From CAYXVU01 sp964468725 (GTDB lineage: Bacteria > Acidobacteriota > Blastocatellia > UBA7656): 14,578 bases of DNA. This document shows, piece by piece, positions 7,265 through 13,219 of this stretch. The DNA is taken from the NCBI GenBank assembly GCA_964468725.1, contig CAYXVU010000153.1, forward strand, positions 1 to 14,578. Reading direction: 5' to 3'. Under the pieces are notes generated by a model. The model was given only the letters and a program-made list of their open reading frames with translations. It ran no database searches and was not told where the DNA came from. The translations under genes and the position numbers were made by a program. The first letter of the stretch is position 1; every line of letters begins with the position of its first letter.

Positions 7265-8155
7265 TCACTTCTTATTGAAGACTTCCGGTTTGATCGTTGG
7301 ATTGATCTTGAATTGCTTCATCTCCCACTCTTCCGTGACTTTGCCATCGCTCATTTTGGTGAGGTGATGCGGAAACTGAATGCCGCCGACTTCGCGGTAA
7401 TCGGAGAGGAAGATTTGATACTCGACATCGGGCAAGGCGGCAACTTCAGCCTCATGCTCTTTGATGCGTTTTTCGATCTCTTCCTGTGAATGGTTGCCCG
7501 TATTGGTGATGACGCGGATGGGTCGGCCTTGATAGCTGAGCAACAGAGGGCGATGGGTTTTTTGATCGAGGAAGAGGCGTGTGGCGAAACCATTGGGGCC
7601 TTTCACGTCAATCGCATCGGCGCGCCCGTCGGGAGATTCAGCTTCTCCCGCATAGGTGAATTCGACCGGAAACGAAGATGGCGTCGAGAGCAGCCAGCCG
7701 AGCAGCAGACGCGAAATCTCTGAGCGCATGTATTGTTGTTGTGCTTCCAGTTGCTGAGGAGAGTTTTGATCGCCGCGTCGCACCATGACCATGCCGCCGC
7801 TGTTGTCTTGTTTGGAATCGGCCCACGTTTGGTTGCCATTCATCACTTCAAACATGGTGATTTCAACCCCCGGCATTGGCTTCATAACCCGCGAAGTGAG
7901 AACCTTATCAGGCATCAACATATCGAATTCGATGTCACCTGACATCTGCATGGCGCCCATTTGCTGGCGATAGTTGCCGGATGCCGAAAGGCTCTTGAGG
8001 GCTTCGAGTTTTTCGCCGCCCAGTGCCGCGCGTGCTTGCTTGATGAGTTCCTGTGCCCGGTCGGCATACGCACCAACGCGATGAGTAGCTTGCAGGGGAA
8101 AAGCTAACGCGCCCGCGATGGCGAGCGTATAAACGAAGATGTGAAATCGGCGCAT
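7265..8155 (-). CDS. exported LolA-like (outer-membrane lipoprotein-sorting-like) protein
   Basis: This 296-residue protein has a signal peptide at 1-23 (MRRFHIFVYTLAIAGALAFP, LQA cleavage). The mature part begins with an amphipathic helix (ADRAQELIKQARAALGGEKL). Repeated beta-strand segments follow (SLSASGNYRQQMG; MSGDIEFDMLMPDKVLTS; ITMFEVMNGNQTWADS), then FATRLFLDQKTHRPLLLSY, a charged helix, and a final VEYQIFLSDYREVGGIQFPH with WEMKQFKINPTIKPEVF. This order resembles LolA/LolB-like half-barrel proteins, especially the secreted paralogues common in Acidobacteriota. It is not a clear LolA orthologue, so true lipoprotein carriage should not be assumed. AAGGAG lies 8 nt before the ATG. It is divergent from the histidine kinase across a 210-nt control region and is the first gene of the minus-strand envelope cluster, so it is a candidate target of the two-component system. 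Confidence 0.7.
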   Translation of the reverse strand: MRRFHIFVYTLAIAGALAFPLQATHRVGAYADRAQELIKQARAALGGEKLEALKSLSASGNYRQQMGAMQMSGDIEFDMLMPDKVLTSRVMKPMPGVEITMFEVMNGNQTWADSKQDNSGGMVMVRRGDQNSPQQLEAQQQYMRSEISRLLLGWLLSTPSSFPVEFTYAGEAESPDGRADAIDVKGPNGFATRLFLDQKTHRPLLLSYQGRPIRVITNTGNHSQEEIEKRIKEHEAEVAALPDVEYQIFLSDYREVGGIQFPHHLTKMSDGKVTEEWEMKQFKINPTIKPEVFNKK

Positions 8156-8238
8156 ACGAATGGCTCCTTGCTCTGTGGTCTATGAGCTTGCCCATAGCAG
8201 CTCACTAAAACACTGTACGGGAAATCAGAAGCGAGATG

Positions 8239-8267
8239 GTTAAGACAGCGAAAAGAGTATGTTAAGA
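8239..8267. promoter_or_regulatory. candidate OmpR-family operator: three heptamers at 11-bp spacing
   Basis: GTTAAGA (8239-8245), GAAAAGA (8250-8256, 5 of 7 matches) and GTTAAGA (8261-8267) recur with exact 11-bp phasing, one helical turn apart. OmpR/PhoB-type regulators typically bind direct repeats with about 11-bp periodicity, and such a regulator is encoded at 10425-11111. The array ends 46 bp before the -10 hexamer of the kinase promoter and lies 84-112 bp upstream of the LolA-like gene's start, a position suited to controlling either gene. The repeat is seen directly; the binding is inferred. A weak minus-strand -10-like word (TATGGG, 8196-8191) lies between the array and the LolA-like gene, without a convincing -35. 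Confidence 0.45.
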
Positions 8268-8310
8268 ATGTAAAATGTATTGGAGCGACCGGCTGTTCTC
8301 GAAAAGCTGA

Positions 8311-8319
8311 TGCTATAAT
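8311..8319 (+). promoter_or_regulatory. extended -10 promoter for the histidine kinase gene
   Basis: TGCTATAAT is a perfect TATAAT hexamer (8314-8319) with the TGn extension at 8311-8313. No good -35 hexamer lies 16-18 bp upstream, which fits an extended -10 or activator-dependent promoter. Transcription would begin near 8326, giving a leader of about 40 nt before the ATG at 8366. Confidence 0.6.
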
Positions 8320-8365
8320 CCGGCTGATTGACAAGACCTATAAAGAAAGGAAGAGCAGGTTTCGC

Positions 8366-10303
8366 ATGAACGTTTGGAAGCGCAGATTGTCATTATCGTT
8401 GATGCTGGTTGCCGCGCTGGTTATTTTGCTGCCGATTCTCGCGGTCTTGCAGTATCGCCTGCTCGGTCAAGTCAGCCAAAGCGAACGCGAACGGATGCAA
8501 AACACTTTGCGCGCCAGCGTCCAGAAGTTTCGTCAAGATTTTGATCGCGAGTTGACGCGTGCCTACCTGAGCTTTCAGCCGCGACTCTCCGAAATGCAGG
8601 AAGTGAATTGGCGAGCCTACCCGGAACGCTGCGACAACTGGTTTGCCAGCGCCCCCTTTCCACGGATGGTCAGTCAGGTCTATCGCCTCAATTGTACGGA
8701 CTCGCATTTCGAAACCCTTGAGGCCTATAACCGCGAGACCCGCCAATTCGAACCGCAAGCTTGGCCAGCCGATATGGCGACGTTGCGGGAGACTCTGGAG
8801 ATGGTCAAGCAGCGTACCAATCAGCTTGACCTGTCCAAAATTCCCATGATTCGCAATATGGGGAAGTTGCGCTTTGAAAAGTCGCCGCAAAAAAGCGGCA
8901 GCAGCATGGCGGAAATCTCCATCATGCTCAGCACCTCGACGGCTCCGCTGATAGAGGAGATTCCGGCGTTGGTGCTGCCTGCCCTGTCGCCGCCGCCTGC
9001 GCCCTCGCAACCCAATCCAATTCTGTATAACGTCATCGTCAAACTGGACCTCGATTACCTCAAGGGCGAACTGATTCCGACATTGGCACGCCGCTATTTT
9101 TCGACCGACGGACGGCTCGATTATCACCTGGCCGTCATCAAGCGCAACGACCCGAACCGCATCATCTACCAATCGGATAGCGACATACTGAAGCGAGAGG
9201 GCGGATCGCCCGACGAAACGACCGAAATTTTTGCTTTGCGGATGGATGAGATCGAAAGCCTCAGCCTTGACTCGTTGCCGTCGGCAAAGGTTGTTACGGA
9301 GGCTGCAAGCGCAAAACCTGACCGCTTTGCAGTTCAAGTTCTCAATAGCCATATCTCTTCATCGCAACCAGCGGTGCTGCGCCTGAGCCCTGACGAAGGA
9401 CAGTGGCAAATTCTTCTGCGCCATCGCGCCGGTTCGCTGGAAGCGGTCGTTGCCAGTGCCCGACGTCGCAACCTGCTAATCAGTTCCGGCATTCTCGCTT
9501 TGCTGAGCGCCAGCCTAATCATCATCATCATTCTCACGCGTCGCGCACAGCGGTTGGCCGAGCAACAGATGGAGTTTGTCGCCGGAATCACCCACGAACT
9601 GCGCACCCCGCTGGCCGTGATTCGTTCTGCCGGTGAGAACCTTGCCGACGGGGTGATCGCCGACACCGCGCAGGTACAACGCTACGGCTCACTGATTGCC
9701 GGAGAGGGGCGACGTTTGACCGAGATGGTCGAACAGGTGTTGGAGTTTTCCGGCATCCAATCCGGCAAACGGGCGTATCAGTTGCAACCCGCTAGTGTGG
9801 AGGACGTGATTGCCGATGCGCTTGACGCTTGCGAAGCGTTGATTGTCGAAGGCGGCTTCGAGATGGAACAGGCTGTGCAAGCCGATTTGCCGGTCATCGC
9901 GGCGGATCGTTTGGCCTTGAGCCGTGCTCTGCAAAACCTGCTTAACAACGCCATAAAGTACAGCGCCAACAGTCGGTGGATTAAGATCAGCGCCACCGCG
10001 CAATCGGCTAAATCGCCGGACATCAAAATCACCATCGAAGATCATGGCATGGGAATCGAAGCCGAAGATTTGCCGCACATCTTTGAACCCTTTCAACGCG
10101 GTCGTGCCAGCATCGCCGCACAAATTCATGGCAATGGGCTGGGATTGAGTCTGGTCAAACAGATCATCACGGCGCATCACGGCACGGTCACCGTTGAGAG
10201 TTCGCCCGGTCGCGGCAGCATCTTTACCGTAAAGCTCCCCGCTTTGATCGAACCGAGCGCGGCGCGCCAGCAATCTCTGCAAGCGGTGATGAGCAATGAG
10301 TGA
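8366..10303 (+). CDS. sensor histidine kinase, membrane-bound, with large periplasmic sensor domain
   Basis: This 645-residue protein has a first membrane segment at about 10-33 (SLMLVAALVILLPILAVL). A periplasmic region of about 330 residues follows, containing a proline-rich hinge (LPALSPPPAPSQPNP, 205-219) and no recognised sensor fold. A second membrane segment lies at about 369-391 (NLLISSGILALLSASLIIII). A short linker leads straight into HisKA, with phospho-acceptor H410 in FVAGITHELRTPLAVI; no HAMP domain is visible. The HATPase_c domain has the N box QNLLNNAIKY (523-532), G1 DHGMGI (559-564), the F-like box IFEPFQRG and G2 GNGLGLSL (589-596), so all catalytic elements are intact. It autophosphorylates on histidine and should pass phosphate to the regulator at 10425. 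A GGAAGAGCAGG stretch lies just before the ATG. A promoter at 8311-8319 reads into it. The stop is 121 nt from the regulator, in the kinase-first order. Confidence 0.94.
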   Translation: MNVWKRRLSLSLMLVAALVILLPILAVLQYRLLGQVSQSERERMQNTLRASVQKFRQDFDRELTRAYLSFQPRLSEMQEVNWRAYPERCDNWFASAPFPRMVSQVYRLNCTDSHFETLEAYNRETRQFEPQAWPADMATLRETLEMVKQRTNQLDLSKIPMIRNMGKLRFEKSPQKSGSSMAEISIMLSTSTAPLIEEIPALVLPALSPPPAPSQPNPILYNVIVKLDLDYLKGELIPTLARRYFSTDGRLDYHLAVIKRNDPNRIIYQSDSDILKREGGSPDETTEIFALRMDEIESLSLDSLPSAKVVTEAASAKPDRFAVQVLNSHISSSQPAVLRLSPDEGQWQILLRHRAGSLEAVVASARRRNLLISSGILALLSASLIIIIILTRRAQRLAEQQMEFVAGITHELRTPLAVIRSAGENLADGVIADTAQVQRYGSLIAGEGRRLTEMVEQVLEFSGIQSGKRAYQLQPASVEDVIADALDACEALIVEGGFEMEQAVQADLPVIAADRLALSRALQNLLNNAIKYSANSRWIKISATAQSAKSPDIKITIEDHGMGIEAEDLPHIFEPFQRGRASIAAQIHGNGLGLSLVKQIITAHHGTVTVESSPGRGSIFTVKLPALIEPSAARQQSLQAVMSNE

Positions 10304-10405
10304 GAAGAGAGAATTCAGGAATTCAGAATACAGAATTCAGGGGTTCGAAATGCCGTCACTCTATGACGCTCCGGTTTCTATTCTGAATTCTCGAATTCTC
10401 TCTTC
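10304..10405. repeat. GAATTC-rich long inverted repeat between kinase and regulator
   Basis: Left arm 10304-10332 pairs with right arm 10377-10405 at 26 of 29 positions around a 44-nt spacer. Six copies of GAATTC occur in 103 bp (10311, 10319, 10333, 10385, 10393, 10408), most within reiterated GAATTCAG or its complement. The structure starts directly after the kinase stop (10301-10303) and ends 19 nt before the regulator ATG (10425). In mRNA it would form a long A/U-rich hairpin followed by no T run. Possible roles are an attenuator or processing element setting the kinase:regulator ratio, or a small non-coding mobile repeat. The structure is seen directly; the role is inferred. Confidence 0.75.
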
Positions 10406-10424
10406 TTGAATTCTGGTTGTCCTG

Positions 10425-11111
10425 ATGAGCCGAAGAATCTTATTGATTGAAGATGAACCCGGGTTGGTGCTGACGGTGAGCGACCGCTTGCGTAATGAAG
10501 GCTATACGGTGGAGGCGGCAACCGATGGCGAAAGCGGATTTGCGCGCGCTGCCAACGAAGCCTTCGATCTGCTCATACTCGATGTCATGCTACCGCGAAA
10601 AAACGGGTTTGATGTGTGCAGAGACTTACGCCAACTGGGCGTCAACACGCCGGTCATTATGCTCACAGCGCGCGGGCAGGTCATTGATAAGGTGGTTGGA
10701 CTCAAACTGGGAGCTGATGACTATCTGACCAAACCGTTCGAAATGATCGAACTGTTAGCGCGCGTCGAATCGTTACTGCGACGCGCACCGGCAGCGGCCA
10801 ACTCATCCGGCGAATCCTATCAATTCGGCAGTGTGCGCGTAGACTTTCGCAGAGCGGAGATTCACAGCAACGGCAAGGCTCTCGACCTATCGGCGCGCGA
10901 ATTTCAATTGCTGCGCTACTTCATTGAGCATCGCGGCAGCACCCTGTCACGTGAAGAGTTGCTCAACGAAGTGTGGGGCTATCACGCCATGCCTTCGACC
11001 CGTACGGTGGATGTGCATGTGGCGTGGCTGAGGCAGAAACTCGAACCCAACCCCCGCCATCCGCAATTCATCCTCACCGTTCACGGGCTTGGCTATAAGT
11101 TTGTTGGCTGA
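10425..11111 (+). CDS. OmpR/PhoB-family response regulator
   Basis: This 228-residue protein has an N-terminal receiver domain (about 3-115) with acidic pocket E9/D10, phospho-acceptor D53 in LLILDVMLP, T81 in MLTARG and K103 in LTKPF, all standard. A C-terminal winged-helix DNA-binding domain (about 135-227) has DLSAREFQLLRYF, STLSREELLNEVWGY, the recognition-helix region RTVDVHVAWLRQKLE and the end HGLGYKFVG. It is the partner of the preceding kinase. It probably binds direct repeats with 11-bp phasing; a matching array lies at 8239-8267 upstream of the kinase. The start is the only sensible one (MSRRILLIEDE), yet no Shine-Dalgarno sequence is visible. The ATG follows the right arm of the GAATTC hairpin by 19 nt, so translation may depend on that structure. 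Its last 19 nt overlap the convergent membrane-protein gene. Confidence 0.95.
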   Translation: MSRRILLIEDEPGLVLTVSDRLRNEGYTVEAATDGESGFARAANEAFDLLILDVMLPRKNGFDVCRDLRQLGVNTPVIMLTARGQVIDKVVGLKLGADDYLTKPFEMIELLARVESLLRRAPAAANSSGESYQFGSVRVDFRRAEIHSNGKALDLSAREFQLLRYFIEHRGSTLSREELLNEVWGYHAMPSTRTVDVHVAWLRQKLEPNPRHPQFILTVHGLGYKFVG

Positions 11112-11734
11112 GGTCGGGCTTTCTCTTCAACCCATTCGATCAGCGAAAAGACCGCCATCATTACCAAAGTTGCCAAGACGATGCCTGCCAATCCGAATTG
11201 CAAATCGTTGGCGCTATCAGTCGCCGTCCACAATCGCTTGCCGCCATAGAATTTCTCATCCCAAAGTTCGAGAATTTCATAATAGGCTGCAAAACTGAAG
11301 GTGATGGTGGCGGAGAGAAAACCGAGCAACATCAAGGGCAATCGCAAACCGAAGCGGCGCGTCGTGCCTCTGAGCAACCACATGGCAGGCGGGAGTGAAA
11401 AGGCCGCCGTCAGGAAGTGCGAAAACTCGTCATACTGCACCGGGCCGAAGGGCTGGCCGTACAGATGCAGATAGTTGCCCAGCACATCAACGGCGACCGC
11501 CGCGCCGAGAAAAGCAACGATGATGAGCGGCGGCTTGAGCTTGTACCGAAAACGAAAATAGGCGTAAAAGGCGGCGAGAATCCCCGTGGTGTACAGAGCA
11601 TTGATGTTCCAATCGCGGTAGGGCAACCGAACGAGCAAAAACGATTTGGCGATGAACAGCCCAATGCTGAAGAATAGAAACTCGTATTGTTTAAAAAATG
11701 GTTTGCTGGTTGGAGTGATTGCGACATCGGCCAT
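11093..11734 (-). CDS. integral membrane protein, DUF2238 (YjdF)-like
   Basis: This 213-residue protein has about six membrane segments (near 17-35, 45-61, 67-90, 103-121, 130-153 and 178-199). Conserved-looking polar words lie between them: PYRDW (38-42), YDEFSHF (101-107), YYEILELWDE (151-160) and ATDSANDLQFGLAG (171-184). The combination of a D-x-x-x-H word, a membrane-embedded glutamate and a DxxxDL word fits the DUF2238/YjdF inner-membrane family, whose biochemical role is not established. The start is supported by GAGGA 7 nt before the ATG (11742-11746). Its stop lies inside the regulator's last codons (19-nt convergent overlap), so mutual antisense effects are possible. The upstream leader holds two small hairpins. 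No clear functional link to the two-component system is visible. Confidence 0.75.
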   Translation of the reverse strand: MADVAITPTSKPFFKQYEFLFFSIGLFIAKSFLLVRLPYRDWNINALYTTGILAAFYAYFRFRYKLKPPLIIVAFLGAAVAVDVLGNYLHLYGQPFGPVQYDEFSHFLTAAFSLPPAMWLLRGTTRRFGLRLPLMLLGFLSATITFSFAAYYEILELWDEKFYGGKRLWTATDSANDLQFGLAGIVLATLVMMAVFSLIEWVEEKARPQPTNL

Positions 11735-11735
11735 G

Positions 11736-11746
11736 GAGGTTTCCTC
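11736..11746 (-). promoter_or_regulatory. Shine-Dalgarno sequence inside a small hairpin, DUF2238-like gene
   Basis: Read on the minus strand, GAGG-AAA-CCTC forms a 4-bp stem with a 3-nt loop, 1 nt before the ATG at 11734. The 5' arm is the Shine-Dalgarno word, so the hairpin could partly mask ribosome access. Confidence 0.3.
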
Positions 11747-11760
11747 AAAGTAAGAGATAG

Positions 11761-11786
11761 TTGGTAATTCTCCGAGAGAATACCAA
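11761..11786. promoter_or_regulatory. hairpin in the leader of the DUF2238-like gene
   Basis: TTGGT (11761-11765) and ATTCTC (11767-11772) pair with GAGAAT (11776-11781) and ACCAA (11782-11786), giving 11 pairs with one bulged base and a 3-nt loop. It ends 26 nt upstream of the ATG at 11734. It could be an operator for a dimeric protein or a leader RNA structure. No intrinsic-terminator T run follows in the minus direction. Confidence 0.4.
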
Positions 11787-11877
11787 AAACGATGCCAACG
11801 CGCTGCCGCTTAGAGTGCCCTTTCGCAGTTTGGGTTGCTTACTTCTACTGCGACCGATTAGCTGAAAACGGTCAGGG

Positions 11878-11957
11878 GATGAAGGGATGAAGGAAAAACC
11901 AAGAGGGGAGAAGCGATAATGCCTTGAGCGGCGACCCTCTCATCCCTACCATTCATC
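11878..11957. repeat. inverted repeat of GGATGAAGG-like words in the divergent intergenic region
   Basis: GATGAA (11878-11883) and GGGATGA (11884-11890) pair with TTCATC (11952-11957) and TCATCCC (11940-11946), with a 5-nt bulge on the right side and about 50 nt between the arms. It occupies the middle of the 295-nt gap between the DUF2238-like gene (start 11734) and the hydrolase (start 12030). The function is unclear; it resembles the GAATTC repeat at 10304-10405 in style (short reiterated words arranged in opposite arms) but not in sequence. Confidence 0.4.
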
Positions 11958-11963
11958 GTCGCT

Positions 11964-12010
11964 GTTTACCTTTACCTTTCAACCTTCAACCTTCGACTTT
12001 CGACCTTTAC
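11964..12010 (+). repeat. pyrimidine-rich degenerate tandem repeat before the hydrolase gene
   Basis: The plus strand reiterates 6-8-nt words: TTTACC twice, TTTCAACC, TTCAACC, TTCGAC, TTTCGACC, TTTAC. It has almost no G and ends 19 nt before the ATG at 12030. No sigma-70-like promoter was recognised in it. The hydrolase start lacks a Shine-Dalgarno sequence, so this tract is essentially its whole upstream leader. Confidence 0.5.
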
Positions 12011-12029
12011 TGGATAACGGACTGTGCCT

Positions 12030-13217
12030 ATGACCAATCAACATCTCGTTGCCGAACTCAACCGCTTCGAGACCTTTGCTGAGATGCGAGGCTCGGAGTT
12101 TTATCGCCAGCATAAAACGGCTCTCGATAGCCTGTTGAAAGAGCCGATTCTTTATGCTGCGACCGAGCCGCAGCCGCGCTTACGGAGGTTTCTGCGCGTT
12201 GTGGTCTGGAATATCGAACGCGGCGCACAATTTGCGGGCATCCTGCATGCCTTTACGCATCACCCGATTCTGCGCTATGCCGATCTGCTATTGCTCAACG
12301 AACTCGATGACGGCATGGTGCGCTCCGGCTATCGCAATGTGGCACGAGAACTCGGCGAAGCTCTGGCAATGCACGCCATTTACGGCGCGGAGTATCTGGA
12401 ATTGACCAAAGGGACAGGGGCGGAAATCACCATGCCGGGCGAGAACACCGTTGCCCTGCATGGCAATGCGATTCTGACCCGCTATCCATTCTCTGCGCCG
12501 CAGTTGGTGCGACTGCCGCGCTGCGAAAATAATTATGAGAGCACTGAGAAACGACTTGGCGGGCGGCGCGCGATTCTGTTGACGCTTAGGGTGAAAGGAA
12601 GAGAATTGACCCTCGCTGTAACCCATCTGGATGTCGTCAACACGCCGCGCTGCCGCGCCAGACAGATGCGCGCCGTACTCGAAGCCCTCGAAGCCAGTCT
12701 GCAAACTGACAACGAACCGAACGGCAAGATGCCGACTCTGATCGGCGGCGATTGGAATACCCATACCTTTGCCCGTGGCACACGACTCCGCACGATCAAA
12801 AACGTTATCCGCATCTTTGGCAGCCCTCCGAAACGATTAGTGAAAAGTCTGCTCGACCCTCTCGAACGCGAACCGGCGCTGCGCGAAGTTGTCCGCTCCG
12901 GCTACGAGTTGGAATCGCTTAATGATGGCAAAGCGACCAGCCGTTCCATCGTTTCTAGTTTGGAGGATGCCAACCGGTTGCCCTTTCCGTTACGCGGTTG
13001 GGTCAAGCGCCGCCTGCGACCGGAAGGTTTGCTGTTGGAATTTCGCCTCGATTGGTTGGCGGCGCGCGGGCTGCGCGGGTTGCGAGAAAACGAAGCGGTA
13101 GACGAAGCGACCGGCGTTGCCAGCGTTGCGCCGCAGACGATCAGCGGGCTTGCTTATAGCGGCGTGGCGCTCTCCGATCACGATCCCATTGTGGCCGATT
13201 TCGCAATAGACGAATGA
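12030..13217 (+). CDS. endonuclease/exonuclease/phosphatase-superfamily hydrolase
   Basis: This 395-residue protein has no signal peptide or membrane segment, so it is probably cytoplasmic. All hallmark motifs of the metal-dependent EEP (DNase I/exonuclease III) fold appear in order: VVVWNIERG with N61, LLLLNELDDG with E91, GNAILTRYP (145-153), THLD with H199, GGDWNTH with D241 and N243, and SDHDPI with D383/H384. Family members cleave DNA, RNA, phosphoinositides or other phosphodiesters, and sequence alone does not choose between these. The N-terminal 55 residues and the arginine-rich stretch WVKRRLRPEG (324-333) are extra to the core fold. ATG at 12030 is preferred to an in-frame GTG at 12024; neither has a Shine-Dalgarno sequence. 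It converges with the iron transporter gene with a 2-nt gap and is preceded by a pyrimidine-rich repeat. It has no evident operon partner. Confidence 0.87.
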   Translation: MTNQHLVAELNRFETFAEMRGSEFYRQHKTALDSLLKEPILYAATEPQPRLRRFLRVVVWNIERGAQFAGILHAFTHHPILRYADLLLLNELDDGMVRSGYRNVARELGEALAMHAIYGAEYLELTKGTGAEITMPGENTVALHGNAILTRYPFSAPQLVRLPRCENNYESTEKRLGGRRAILLTLRVKGRELTLAVTHLDVVNTPRCRARQMRAVLEALEASLQTDNEPNGKMPTLIGGDWNTHTFARGTRLRTIKNVIRIFGSPPKRLVKSLLDPLEREPALREVVRSGYELESLNDGKATSRSIVSSLEDANRLPFPLRGWVKRRLRPEGLLLEFRLDWLAARGLRGLRENEAVDEATGVASVAPQTISGLAYSGVALSDHDPIVADFAIDE

Positions 13218-13219
13218 AG

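Noticed and set aside
8393..9352. 319-codon minus-strand open frame
   Set aside because: It lies entirely inside the histidine kinase on the opposite strand, and its product shows no domain. The kinase frame has all catalytic motifs.
10304..10424. CRISPR-like array suggested by regularly repeated GAATTC words
   Set aside because: The repeats are 6-8 nt, irregularly spaced and arranged as an inverted repeat, without unique spacers of constant length or cas genes.
12024..12026. GTG start of the EEP hydrolase
   Set aside because: An ATG follows two codons later and neither has a ribosome site. The ATG is the simpler choice.
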